A stretch of 42,347 bases of DNA, taken from positions 1-42,347 of the forward strand of contig JADFPG010000006.1 of NCBI GenBank assembly GCA_022562455.1, in the 5' to 3' direction. The stretch is from Fidelibacterota bacterium (GTDB lineage Bacteria; Fidelibacterota; Marinisomatia; Marinisomatales; SCKK01). The translations under genes and the position numbers were made by a program. This document shows positions 16,911-25,777 of this stretch, piece after piece. The notes beneath the pieces are model-generated. The model was not told the DNA's origin. It worked only from the letters and a program-made list of their open reading frames with translations, and did no database searches. The stretch's first letter is position 1. Every line of letters begins with the position of its first letter.

Positions 16911-16911
16911 A
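16903..16911 (+). promoter_or_regulatory. DnaA box overlapping the dnaA start codon
   Basis: TTATCCACA, the perfect consensus 9-mer, covers the GTG start of dnaA (16908-16910 on the minus strand). It would allow DnaA binding over the gene's start. Whether this also contributes to origin function depends on the other boxes near it. Confidence 0.6.
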
Positions 16912-17073
16912 AATTGCCCACACCCATATGTTTTTAAAATTTATTATCATTTTCTTCGTCTATCAAACTATTATCTTAAATAAATATCTTTTTTCCACAA
17001 AAATTATCGTTAGATATTCATTGTTTTGCTTGTTATAGCTTTGTAAAATCGTCGGTTAAAAAGTGAGTTATTA
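16911..17073. promoter_or_regulatory. Divergent dnaA-rpmH spacer, possible origin region
   Basis: AT-rich 163-bp gap where gene direction switches from minus (dnaA) to plus (rpmH). It holds a second DnaA-box match, TTTTCCACA (16991-16999, fits TTWTNCACA), besides the perfect box at its left edge; another perfect TTATCCACA is at 17361-17369 inside yidD. Diverging gene direction is what is expected at an origin, but only two boxes lie in the gap. The spacer before dnaN is the competing candidate. Confidence 0.4.
17021..17049 (+). promoter_or_regulatory. Candidate promoter of rpmH
   Basis: TTGTTT (17021-17026) and TAAAAT (17044-17049) are separated by 17 bp and lie 25 bp before the rpmH start. 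The -10-like hexamer has five of six consensus bases; the -35-like one is poor. If right it drives the rpmH-yidD-yidC-mnmE-mnmG run. Confidence 0.35.
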
Positions 17074-17208
17074 ATGAAAAGAACATATCAGCCACGAAAC
17101 AGAAAAAGGAAAAATAAACACGGTTTCAGAAAACGCTCTGAGACAGTTTCTGGTCGTAAGGTACTACAAAGGCGCCGCAGGAAAGGCCGTAAAAGGCTTT
17201 CTGTTTAA
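17074..17208 (+). CDS. rpmH: Ribosomal protein bL34
   Basis: A 44-aa, very basic protein, [20 protein letters not shown] followed by [20 protein letters not shown], which is bL34 along its entire length and of normal size. It is part of the large ribosomal subunit. ATG 17074 is the only possible start; the Shine-Dalgarno is weak (GTGAG, 8 nt upstream). It is the first plus-strand gene after dnaA, the classic position. In most bacteria rnpA follows directly; here yidD begins only 37 nt downstream, leaving no room for rnpA. Confidence 0.95.
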   Translation: MKRTYQPRNRKRKNKHGFRKRSETVSGRKVLQRRRRKGRKRLSV

Positions 17209-17245
17209 TTATTTTTTTCTCCAAGTAATTACGAATAAAATATCT

Positions 17246-17548
17246 ATGAAGAAAACGACCGCAAAAGAATCGGTGCGGCGAACGAATAAAACCAAGTACA
17301 GCTTCTTTGTAAATTACAAAAGTATTGTGGGCAAAGCATTTTCAATAAGTGTGATATTTATTATCCACATTTATAGAATTATTATTTCTCCTATTCTTCC
17401 TCCTTCCTGCCGATATTCGCCTACTTGCTCAGAATATGCCATTCAGGCTCTTAAAAAACATTCGGTTGTCACTTCAATCAAGTTAATAATTCACCGCCTG
17501 TCTCGCTGTCATCCTTGGTCTTCTTTCGGCTATGACCCTGTTCCCTAA
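17246..17548 (+). CDS. yidD: Membrane protein insertion efficiency factor YidD
   Basis: A 100-aa protein with the YidD core in residues 38-100: IYRIIISPILPPSCRYSPTC, SEYAIQAL, HRLSRCHPW and DPVP at the end, including the three conserved cysteines. YidD is a small membrane-associated protein that helps YidC-dependent insertion of inner-membrane proteins. Residues 1-35 are an extra basic stretch (MKKTTAKESVRRTNKTKYSF) not found in typical 70-85-aa YidDs; I see no RnpA motif in it. It ends 3 nt before yidC, so the two are co-translated. A DnaA-box sequence (17361-17369) lies within the gene. Confidence 0.93.
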   Translation: MKKTTAKESVRRTNKTKYSFFVNYKSIVGKAFSISVIFIIHIYRIIISPILPPSCRYSPTCSEYAIQALKKHSVVTSIKLIIHRLSRCHPWSSFGYDPVP

Positions 17549-17551
17549 TCG

Positions 17552-19279
17552 ATGATGGACAAAAAAACACTCCTGGCATTTCTCATAATAGCATTAATTT
17601 TAATGCTGACTCCTTATTACTATCAGAAAACAAGTCCACCCAAACCCCGGGAAGAACAAGAAGCTCTTAAAGAAATAAAGTATCGTTATTCAGAAACAGA
17701 AACAACGGCTTATCGAACAAAGAAAATTATCAAACAAACTCCTGACGATATCCAATTAAGTGGTCCTGTAGAAACTGTAAAAGAAGAAGTTATTATTATT
17801 TCTACTCCACTGTACATTGCCTCCATTTCTAATAGAGCGGGAGGATCAATAAAATCATTCAAATTAAAAGAGTACAATTTTAATTCTGGGGGGTTAGTGA
17901 ATCTCGTGCATGAAGGTATAAATGACCGCAACCTCGTTGTCTCTTTCAAAACCCAGGAAGGAGAAACAGTTTTTCTAAACCAAAATTTTTTAGTTTCGTC
18001 ATATATCATATCCGGCGAAACAATTACAGTAGACTTTGATGATACTAAAATTGACTTTAAAACAGAATATGCTGGTCAGACTATTACCAAAACGTTGACA
18101 TTTCACCCCGAGTCTTACGTGATTGATGTGGATATTGATCTTACCAATATTAGTAGAAATAATATTTCTCAAGAACGGTTACAAATAAACTGGAATGGAG
18201 GCCTTCCTTTAACAGAAAAAAACAAGAAGGATGATGTTACCTATTTTGCAGCACATTTGTATCAAGGTGGAGAGCTCTCAAAACACAGTGGTAAACCTGA
18301 AAAGCCTTTATCAGGATCCGGTCAAACCGCTTGGACAGCAATTCGCTCAAAATACTTTACATCAGCGCTAATTTCAAACGGTGAAGGTAATTTTGGATCC
18401 ATTACAATGGATCCAAAAAGCACATCAAACAATAGGAGTATTGTTGAGCCTATATACAATATGTCTATCGGTTTTCCTTCAAACAAACCAATCACGCTTA
18501 GTTTATACCTTGGTCCTCTTAAATACAGTTATATTAAAGCTCTTGGAGTTGATCTTGATAAAATTATGAACTTTGGCTGGGCGTTTATTAAACCTATTAG
18601 TCATGGTATACTCTTTTTACTAACTTTTATGCACAAATATATTCCCAATTATGGTGTATTACTTATTATTTTTTCAGTAGTTGTAAAAATTGTTGTATAC
18701 CCTCTCACTAAAAAGAGCTACCAATCAACAAAAGAAATGCAGGCTATTCAACCTTTAATAGCAGGCATGCGTGAAAAGTTTAAAGGCGACCCCCAAAGAT
18801 TAAACAAGGAAACAATGAAATTATATAAAGAGCATGGGGTTAATCCCCTGGGCGGATGCTTGCCAATGCTCCTTCAAATGCCTTTGCTTTTTGCTCTTTT
18901 TATTATTTTCCGTACTACTATTGAACTTCGGGGCGCCCCTTTTGTATGGTGGATAACAGACCTTTCTGCTCCGGATACTATATACCAATTTCCCCCTGGT
19001 TTTCAAATTCCTATATATGGTGATCAAATTAGTCTCCTTCCTATATTTATGGGGGTTTCCATGTTTGTTCAACAAAAAATGATGGGGACTCAGTCTACAG
19101 GTCAACAAAAATATATGATGTACTTTATGACCGGCTTTTTCCTGTTGCTGTTTAACAATTTCCCATCCGGACTAAACCTGTATTATACCCTTTTCAACGT
19201 ACTCACTATTCTTCAACAAAAATACCTGGTTCAACCCAAACAAGCAGAGCCTTCCCTTAAACCCTTAAAAACCCGATAA
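17552..19279 (+). CDS. yidC: Membrane protein insertase YidC
   Basis: A 575-aa protein with the Gram-negative YidC layout: an N-terminal membrane helix (LLAFLIIALILMLTPYYY, residues 5-22), a large periplasmic beta domain (about 75-345), then the conserved insertase core with several transmembrane helices (NYGVLLIIFSVVVKIVVYPL, KKSYQSTKEMQAIQPLIAGM, NPLGGCLPMLLQMPLLFALF, FFLLLFNNFPSGLNLYYT). It inserts proteins into the inner membrane alone or with Sec. The large periplasmic domain supports an outer-membrane-bearing organism. The start is ATG 17552, three nt after the yidD stop; a second ATG follows at once. mnmE starts 10 nt downstream. Confidence 0.96.
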   Translation: MMDKKTLLAFLIIALILMLTPYYYQKTSPPKPREEQEALKEIKYRYSETETTAYRTKKIIKQTPDDIQLSGPVETVKEEVIIISTPLYIASISNRAGGSIKSFKLKEYNFNSGGLVNLVHEGINDRNLVVSFKTQEGETVFLNQNFLVSSYIISGETITVDFDDTKIDFKTEYAGQTITKTLTFHPESYVIDVDIDLTNISRNNISQERLQINWNGGLPLTEKNKKDDVTYFAAHLYQGGELSKHSGKPEKPLSGSGQTAWTAIRSKYFTSALISNGEGNFGSITMDPKSTSNNRSIVEPIYNMSIGFPSNKPITLSLYLGPLKYSYIKALGVDLDKIMNFGWAFIKPISHGILFLLTFMHKYIPNYGVLLIIFSVVVKIVVYPLTKKSYQSTKEMQAIQPLIAGMREKFKGDPQRLNKETMKLYKEHGVNPLGGCLPMLLQMPLLFALFIIFRTTIELRGAPFVWWITDLSAPDTIYQFPPGFQIPIYGDQISLLPIFMGVSMFVQQKMMGTQSTGQQKYMMYFMTGFFLLLFNNFPSGLNLYYTLFNVLTILQQKYLVQPKQAEPSLKPLKTR

Positions 19280-19288
19280 CGGCGCGCA

Positions 19289-20668
19289 ATGCCTCGCTCA
19301 GTAATGAGTTCTACTATTGTTGCCTTAGCTACACCAACAGGCGTTGGAGGAATTGCCGTAATACGTGTAAGCGGTGCTACTGCTCTAAAAGTAGCAATGA
19401 AAATAACGGGTAAACCAATACAGTCGTTTAAGCCACGCCTTGCAATATATTGTCCCTTGTTAAATAAAGATCAAGTTGAAATAGATACAGGAATCGTTAC
19501 ATATTTTAAGGGACCAAATTCTTATACGGGGGAAGATGTTATCGAGATTTCTTGCCATGGAGGGTATGTGCTTCCGGGCAGAATAATCAATTCTTGCATG
19601 AAAGCCGGTTGTGTTCCTGCCGCTCCCGGAGAATTTACAAAACGGGCTTTTTTAAATGGCAAAATAGACCTGTCCCAAGCTGAAGCAGTTGCAGAAATAA
19701 TTTCTTCAAAATCTAAATTGAGTCAAGACATTAGTTATAAATACCTTAGTGGTAAGTTTTCTAAATTGATAAATAATATGAAAGATAGTTTACTTAGTAT
19801 TATCTCTTTAATTGAGGCAGAATTAGATTTCAGCACGGATGAAATTAGTACTACTCCCAATAAAACTAAAATTAGAATGGTTGATAAAGTAATTGAAAAA
19901 GGGAACGCGTTAATTAGTACATATTCTACGGGTCGATTGCTAAAAGAGGGGGCTATTGTTACGATTACCGGCAATCCAAACGTGGGTAAATCAAGTCTTT
20001 TAAATGCAATTATTTCTGAAGATAGGGTAATAGTAACAGATGTACCCGGGACCACAAGGGATGCCATAGAAGTTTTTTATAAAATTAACGGTTTACCTGT
20101 ACGTTTTGTGGACACTGCCGGTATCAGAGATTCCGATGATAAGATAGAAATTCGCGGCGTGGAAATCTCCAGAGAATTTATCAACAGATCTGACCTGGTG
20201 TTGTGGGTCTTTGATATTGGTTTCTCGCTTGAGGAAATAGAAAAACAAATTTCCGATCCATTTTTCAACGCCCCTTTTATACCTGTTTTGAACAAAACAG
20301 ATCTTTTAGAACCTCGGAATGATTATTCTGATTGTTCAACAAATTCGCTTCCCCACATTTATAATACATCTGCCCTAAAAGGAATGGGAATAAAAGAACT
20401 GATTAATGCAGTATATAACACGCTAATTTCTGACACACTCATTACTGAACCGGAAATGTTGTTAACAAATTCAAGGCATCGAGATGCCATAGAGAAGTGC
20501 TTAGAAGCAATCAGCGAAACCAAGGTTTTATTAATCGAAAACATTGAAAGCGATTTAATTGCATCTCGGTTAAGAGACGGTTTGTTTGAACTTGATAAAA
20601 TATTAGGTATTACTACAGCGGATGATATTCTTGAGAATATTTTTTCCAATTTCTGTGTAGGGAAATAG
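19289..20668 (+). CDS. mnmE: tRNA modification GTPase MnmE
   Basis: A 459-aa protein with the MnmE N-terminal domain (IVALATPTGVGGIAVIRVSG), helical domain and inserted G domain: G1 GNPNVGKSS (from residue 228), G2/G3 VPGTTRD and VDTAGIRD, G4 NKTD, and the catalytic C-terminal FCVGK with the conserved Cys456. With MnmG it makes the 5-carboxymethylaminomethyl or related group on U34 of some tRNAs. ATG 19304 (MSSTIVALATP) fits the family start better than ATG 19289; neither has a clear Shine-Dalgarno. The TAG stop overlaps the GTG start of mnmG by one base, so the two partners are co-translated. Confidence 0.96.
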   Translation: MPRSVMSSTIVALATPTGVGGIAVIRVSGATALKVAMKITGKPIQSFKPRLAIYCPLLNKDQVEIDTGIVTYFKGPNSYTGEDVIEISCHGGYVLPGRIINSCMKAGCVPAAPGEFTKRAFLNGKIDLSQAEAVAEIISSKSKLSQDISYKYLSGKFSKLINNMKDSLLSIISLIEAELDFSTDEISTTPNKTKIRMVDKVIEKGNALISTYSTGRLLKEGAIVTITGNPNVGKSSLLNAIISEDRVIVTDVPGTTRDAIEVFYKINGLPVRFVDTAGIRDSDDKIEIRGVEISREFINRSDLVLWVFDIGFSLEEIEKQISDPFFNAPFIPVLNKTDLLEPRNDYSDCSTNSLPHIYNTSALKGMGIKELINAVYNTLISDTLITEPEMLLTNSRHRDAIEKCLEAISETKVLLIENIESDLIASRLRDGLFELDKILGITTADDILENIFSNFCVGK

Positions 20669-22560
20669 TGTTTCACGTGAAACATTTGCCTAAAAACAAT
20701 TCTTTTGATGTAATCGTTGTTGGCGGTGGTCACGCTGGGTTGGAAGCAGCTCTCGCATGCTCTCGAATGGGGGAGTCCAATGTTGCGCTTATCACCCTAG
20801 ACAAAAGAGCCATAGGAAGAATGTCTTGTAACCCCGCTATTGGTGGTTTGGCTAAAGGTCATCTTGTACGGGAAATAGACGCTCTCGGCGGAGAAATGGG
20901 CAGGGCTGCAGATGTTACAGGCATTCAATTCAAAACCTTAAACAAATCGAAAGGGAGGGCTGTCTGGTCTCCAAGAGCACAAATTGATAAAAAAGAATAT
21001 GAGCGCTATGTAAGACAACTTATCTCTTTTTCTAACATAGTAGTTATTGAAGCGGAAGTTGTAAAAGTGCTGGTTAAAAAATATACTTTTTATGGGGTCG
21101 TTTTAAGAGGTGGTGAAAAATTATATTCAAGGGTTGCCATTCTAACCTGTGGGACATTTCTCAACGGTTTGATTCATATAGGACACCGAAAAATCCGGGC
21201 AGGTCGAATGGGGGAGGAATCCAGTGCTGGTCTTACTGAGTCTCTAATATCTTTAGGTTTCACTTCCGGTCGTTTAAAAACAGGCACTCCACCAAGATTA
21301 AATAGAGACACAATTAATCAAGAGGGTCTAAAAAAAATGTTTGGTGATATTAAACCTACTCCATTTTCTTTTAGAACCAAAAACTTCGCCCCGCCTAATG
21401 AGCCCTGTTTTCTTGCAACCACAAACGAAGAAACGCATGAGATCATTCGATCCTCCCTCCATGAATCTCCGTTATACAGTGGAGAAATTAAGGGCATAGG
21501 TCCAAGATATTGCCCATCGATAGAAGACAAAGTTGTTCGTTTTTCAGACAAACCTTCTCACCAACTGTTTCTTGAGCCCGAATGGATGGGGGCAGAACAA
21601 ATTTATACCAACGGTTTCTCAACCAGTCTTCCGGAGAATATACAATTAAAAGCGTTGAGATCCGTAAAAGGCTTGGAAAGGGTTAAATTTATCCGGCCTG
21701 GTTATGCCATTGAATATGATTTTTTCCCCCCCTCCCAGTTAAAAGCTTCTTTAGAAACAAAATCTGTGAAAGGGTTGTTTTTCTCCGGACAAATTAATGG
21801 AACATCCGGATATGAAGAAGCGGCAGCCCAGGGTCTTATGGCGGGAATAAACGCGTTTCTTTTTACACAAGAAAAACCTCCTATTATACTACGACGGGAC
21901 CAAGCATATATTGGTGTATTAATTGATGATTTGGTAACAAAAGACACCAGTGAACCGTATAGAATGTTTACTGCAAGGGCTGAGCACCGACTCATGTTGC
22001 GCCACACAAACGCAGATAGACGTTTATCAGAAATTGGAAACAGCATTGGTTTAATCGACGATTTTGATTATAAAAAAACTGTTAATAAACTTCAAGCTAT
22101 TGATAAAATGGTCTCCTTTTTTAATTCAACAAATTTGACTCCGGACGGAATAAATGAATTTCTAATTATGAAGGGGCAATCACCAATTAATGAGCCTGCA
22201 ACCATTTCAAAGATCTTGTCACGTCCAACTATTAATATTGGGGATTTATACAACCTTTTACCGAGAAATGCCTTTTATTCAGACGACCAAAACATAAATG
22301 ATGTGATGTCCGAAGTGGAAACTATAATAAAATATAAAGGTTATATCCAGCGCCAACAAGCCCGGTTGGAGTTTCTTTCCAGAAACGAGTCAACCGTGAT
22401 TCCTAATGATTTTGATTATATGGCCGCTGTGGGACTGTCCACCGAGTCAAAAGAAAAATTGTCGTCAATTCGCCCTGAAACACTCGGTCAAGCTTCCAGG
22501 ATTTCTGGGGTTTTTCCTTCAGATGTTGCGTTGCTTTCCGTACTGCTAACCGCTTTTTAA
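20668..22560 (+). CDS. mnmG: tRNA uridine-5-carboxymethylaminomethyl modification enzyme MnmG
   Basis: A 630-aa FAD protein with the dinucleotide-binding motif VVGGGHAGLEAALA (17-30), the MnmG signature GRMSCNPAIGGLAKGHLVRE, CGTFLNGLIHIG, GRLKTGTPPRL and the C-terminal GYIQRQQ helix region. It is the partner of MnmE in wobble-uridine modification. The GTG start at 20668 shares a base with the mnmE stop. The first codons (MFHVKH) are dictated by a parS palindrome, so the N-terminal six residues are a consequence of a DNA site and carry no MnmG function; the fold begins around residue 13 (FDVIVVGG). Confidence 0.97.
   Translation: MFHVKHLPKNNSFDVIVVGGGHAGLEAALACSRMGESNVALITLDKRAIGRMSCNPAIGGLAKGHLVREIDALGGEMGRAADVTGIQFKTLNKSKGRAVWSPRAQIDKKEYERYVRQLISFSNIVVIEAEVVKVLVKKYTFYGVVLRGGEKLYSRVAILTCGTFLNGLIHIGHRKIRAGRMGEESSAGLTESLISLGFTSGRLKTGTPPRLNRDTINQEGLKKMFGDIKPTPFSFRTKNFAPPNEPCFLATTNEETHEIIRSSLHESPLYSGEIKGIGPRYCPSIEDKVVRFSDKPSHQLFLEPEWMGAEQIYTNGFSTSLPENIQLKALRSVKGLERVKFIRPGYAIEYDFFPPSQLKASLETKSVKGLFFSGQINGTSGYEEAAAQGLMAGINAFLFTQEKPPIILRRDQAYIGVLIDDLVTKDTSEPYRMFTARAEHRLMLRHTNADRRLSEIGNSIGLIDDFDYKKTVNKLQAIDKMVSFFNSTNLTPDGINEFLIMKGQSPINEPATISKILSRPTINIGDLYNLLPRNAFYSDDQNINDVMSEVETIIKYKGYIQRQQARLEFLSRNESTVIPNDFDYMAAVGLSTESKEKLSSIRPETLGQASRISGVFPSDVALLSVLLTAF
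20669..20684. promoter_or_regulatory. parS chromosome-segregation site
   Basis: TGTTTCACGTGAAACA is a perfect 16-bp palindrome identical to the consensus ParB-binding parS site. It begins at the second base of the mnmG GTG start codon. parS near the origin is loaded with ParB for segregation and SMC loading. parA and parB are not in this window and should be sought elsewhere. Confidence 0.93.
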
Positions 22561-22582
22561 ACTATTAAGTGCTTTTTATACA

Positions 22583-25500
22583 GTGAATAGTATGAATGAC
22601 TTTTCCTCTTTATTACAATATCTCTCTATCCAAAAACCAATTCAACGTTGGAAAAAAGAACTATTACAGAATTCATTTATCAGTATAAATAATGTAAATA
22701 TATCCCTAATCTCTTTTCTTTTGGCTGTTGTGAGAGTAGAATCAAAAAATTTCATTCACATAGTTAGTGATGATTTCGTGTTAAATGATCTGTTGTTTGA
22801 ACAACTCAACACAATGTTTCCAGAGAAGATTGGGCTCATTTGTTGCCCTGACTTTAGTGAACAAGAAATAGAAAATGAACTACAATATAAAATGTTGGGA
22901 CAAAAATCCGTCGAGCTTTTACGGGATAACAAGTTGTGGGTTCTGCTTACAACAAAGTATGGGGGCGGTACTTTTTCAGGAGGGTCTTACATTTACTCCG
23001 GTAAACCTCTATCTTTAAAAATTGGATGTAACTTACAATATCATCGTTTTATTGAAACTTTTGATCAATGGGGTTACGACCGTGTTTCTACGACAACACA
23101 TCCGGGATCATATGCCGTTCGTGGGTGTATTTTCGATGTTTTCCCATGGGGTTACAACTATCCTGTTAGAATAGAATTAGTTGAAAACACAATAAATTCA
23201 TTGAGATCTTTTGATCCTATTACTCAAAGGAAAACGCAAACAATAGATACCCGTACAATTAGTCTGTATCCTCCATATTTTAAAAAAACTTCTTCTTATT
23301 TTTCTATAGAATCCATTATCCCATCCAATACTATTACATTTTCTATTGCTCATAGTAATTTTAACAGCACCTATAATCTGGTCCCAATTGGTAGAAATTC
23401 TTTGGGTACAAGTAATTTCATCAATCTTAATTGTCTTAAACGTGGGCCGTGGAACGTAAAACAGTTATCACAACTAACTGTTTTAAAAGAAATTATTAAT
23501 AATTTTCAATATAAATCGTTTCTTTTTGTTGAAAACATAGATGATGGCAATAAAATTGCAGACACTTTTGGAGAAAAAGTTCTTGTAGTCAGCTTCCCAG
23601 CCCATGATTCATTTGTCTGTGACTCCCTGGGTCTGTTTTTTATCACTCATAAGGATATAAAGAGTTTTCCTTTTAGTCATAGGAAATCCACACCGAAAAA
23701 TGTTTTAAAGATTAAATCATATGAAGAGTTTGATTTTGGTTGTTTTCTGGTTCATGAAAATTATGGAATTGGTAAATACAAGGGGCTAATAAAATTAAAT
23801 ACGACTTGGGGTAACCAGGATTGTATTAAAATCGAATACTTGGGTAATGACTTTATATATGTTCCCATTTATAACCTTCATTTGGTTGATAAATATGTTG
23901 GTTCAAAAAACAGTCAACCCAGATTATCAAGATTGGGGTCAGCTTCCTGGTTAAAACTCAAACAGCGTACCAAGAGATCCACAGAGTCTATTATACAGGC
24001 ATTTATTGAATTATATGCAAAGAGAGTTTCTCTAAAGGGTTTTCAATTTTCTCCTGATTCTTACCTGCATCGGTATTTAGAAAACTCTTTTCCTTATATA
24101 GATACTATTGGTCAAAAAACAGCGTTAAAAGAGATTAAATCTGACATGGAGTCTGAGAAACCTATGGATAGAATATTGTGTGGTGATGTAGGTTTTGGCA
24201 AAACAGAGCTATCTATTCGAGCAGCCTTTAAAGCTGTTTATGATAATAAGTTAGTAATAGTCCTTGTTCCAACAACTATCCTTGCGACCCAACATTATTC
24301 ATCTTTTTCTACCCGGCTATCGCCCCTGGGTGTACGTGTGTCATATCTTTCAAGGTTTACGCCCGTATCTAAACAAAAGAAAATATTAAAAGATTTGAAA
24401 ACGAATAAAATAGATGTTTTAATTGGAACACATCGGTTGCTCTCAAGAGATGTTGTTTTTCCAAACTTGGGTTTATTAATAATAGATGAGGAACACCGGT
24501 TTGGCGCTAAACACAAGGAGAAAATAAAATCATTAAAATCTTTGGTTGATGTTCTTTCTATGACAGCAACTCCCATACCCAGAACGCTTCAACTGTCGCT
24601 GATGGGAATCAGAAACATATCAACGATTGATACCCCTCCAATAGAAAGACTTCCTATAAAAACTTCCATATCACGCTTCAATAAAAAGATTATTACTGAT
24701 GCTGTGAATAGAGAAATTAAACGTGGCGGTCAAATATATTTTGTACATAATAATATTAAATCGATAGATAAAATGGCAAAAACATTAAAACTGTATATGC
24801 CTGATGTACGAATAAGAATTGCTCATGGAAAACTCAAATCCGCACTTTTAGAATCTATCATGTTGGATTTTATGAAGAACAATTTTCAACTTTTATTGTG
24901 CACAACCATTATTGAAGTAGGAATAGATATTCCAAACGTCAACACAATTTTTATTAACACCGCTCATTCTTTTGGTCTTTCCCAGCTATATCAAATGCGC
25001 GGACGAGTCGGTCGCAGCGACCGGCAAGCACACTGTTACTTGTTGTTGCCATCAAATAAAAACGTTACCAAAGAGGCTATGACAAGATTAAAAACAATTG
25101 AATATTACTCCTCATTAGGGTCGGGGTATTCAATAGCAATGAAAGATTTAGAATTAAGAGGTGCCGGTAATTTGTTTGGGGTTGAGCAAAGTGGGCATAT
25201 TTCCTCTATAGGTTTACATATGTATTATAAAATATTAATGGAAATGGTAGAAAAAATATTATCGGGGAAACAGAATAATTACCTTCCAATAACACCCGTT
25301 GAAATAACATTTGATGGAGAAGCAATTTTTCCCAACAGTTATATGCCGGAAATATCAGATAGGCTTTTTTTCTATCGAACATTAACAGACATCGAAAGCA
25401 AAGAAGACGTTATTGATGTCTCTGATGAAATAAGAGACAGGTTTGGTTCGTTACCAAATGCTGTAAAAAATTTAATTTCTATTTCACATATCCGACTTCT

Positions 25501-25768
25501 CAGTAAAAACATTTCTGCTAGACGTTTACACGTTGGCGCCAATCAACTACAAATCCTGTTTAATAATCAAGGGCACAACCTTAGCGATGACGATTCCATA
25601 AAATCACTTATAAGCAGAATCGAAACATTGGGCTTAAATTTTACGATTGACCAGACAATGGATAAAAGTATAAAACTTGTTGTAAAATCTGATAGTAGTA
25701 AAGCTAATAAAGCTGATGGGATAGAATTGTGCAATCACTTGTTTGGTTCTATATTAATGAAAAGTTAA
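22583..25768 (+). CDS. mfd: Transcription-repair coupling factor Mfd
   Basis: A 1061-aa protein, a little shorter than the usual 1100-1150. N-terminal UvrB-like region (1-370), an RNA-polymerase-interacting CarD-like domain (VHENYGIGKYKGLIKLN, about 392), then the RecG-like translocase with GDVGFGKTE (534-542), DEEHRFG (635-641), SMTATPIPRTLQLSL, and QMRGRVGRSDRQAHCYLL, and the C-terminal D7 domain (PVEITFDGEAIFPNSYMPEI). It removes stalled RNA polymerase and recruits UvrA at lesions. The N-terminal third is divergent and AT-rich but keeps FDQWGYDRV and RGCIFDVFPWGY. Starts at GTG 22583 or ATG 22592; no strong Shine-Dalgarno. Follows mnmG by 22 nt. Confidence 0.95.
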   Translation: MNSMNDFSSLLQYLSIQKPIQRWKKELLQNSFISINNVNISLISFLLAVVRVESKNFIHIVSDDFVLNDLLFEQLNTMFPEKIGLICCPDFSEQEIENELQYKMLGQKSVELLRDNKLWVLLTTKYGGGTFSGGSYIYSGKPLSLKIGCNLQYHRFIETFDQWGYDRVSTTTHPGSYAVRGCIFDVFPWGYNYPVRIELVENTINSLRSFDPITQRKTQTIDTRTISLYPPYFKKTSSYFSIESIIPSNTITFSIAHSNFNSTYNLVPIGRNSLGTSNFINLNCLKRGPWNVKQLSQLTVLKEIINNFQYKSFLFVENIDDGNKIADTFGEKVLVVSFPAHDSFVCDSLGLFFITHKDIKSFPFSHRKSTPKNVLKIKSYEEFDFGCFLVHENYGIGKYKGLIKLNTTWGNQDCIKIEYLGNDFIYVPIYNLHLVDKYVGSKNSQPRLSRLGSASWLKLKQRTKRSTESIIQAFIELYAKRVSLKGFQFSPDSYLHRYLENSFPYIDTIGQKTALKEIKSDMESEKPMDRILCGDVGFGKTELSIRAAFKAVYDNKLVIVLVPTTILATQHYSSFSTRLSPLGVRVSYLSRFTPVSKQKKILKDLKTNKIDVLIGTHRLLSRDVVFPNLGLLIIDEEHRFGAKHKEKIKSLKSLVDVLSMTATPIPRTLQLSLMGIRNISTIDTPPIERLPIKTSISRFNKKIITDAVNREIKRGGQIYFVHNNIKSIDKMAKTLKLYMPDVRIRIAHGKLKSALLESIMLDFMKNNFQLLLCTTIIEVGIDIPNVNTIFINTAHSFGLSQLYQMRGRVGRSDRQAHCYLLLPSNKNVTKEAMTRLKTIEYYSSLGSGYSIAMKDLELRGAGNLFGVEQSGHISSIGLHMYYKILMEMVEKILSGKQNNYLPITPVEITFDGEAIFPNSYMPEISDRLFFYRTLTDIESKEDVIDVSDEIRDRFGSLPNAVKNLISISHIRLLSKNISARRLHVGANQLQILFNNQGHNLSDDDSIKSLISRIETLGLNFTIDQTMDKSIKLVVKSDSSKANKADGIELCNHLFGSILMKS

Positions 25769-25777
25769 TTACATTAA

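Noticed and set aside
20359-20733. Minus-strand open frame containing MFHVKH at the mnmE-mnmG border
   Set aside because: MFHVKH appears on both strands only because parS is palindromic; the rest is antisense of mnmE.
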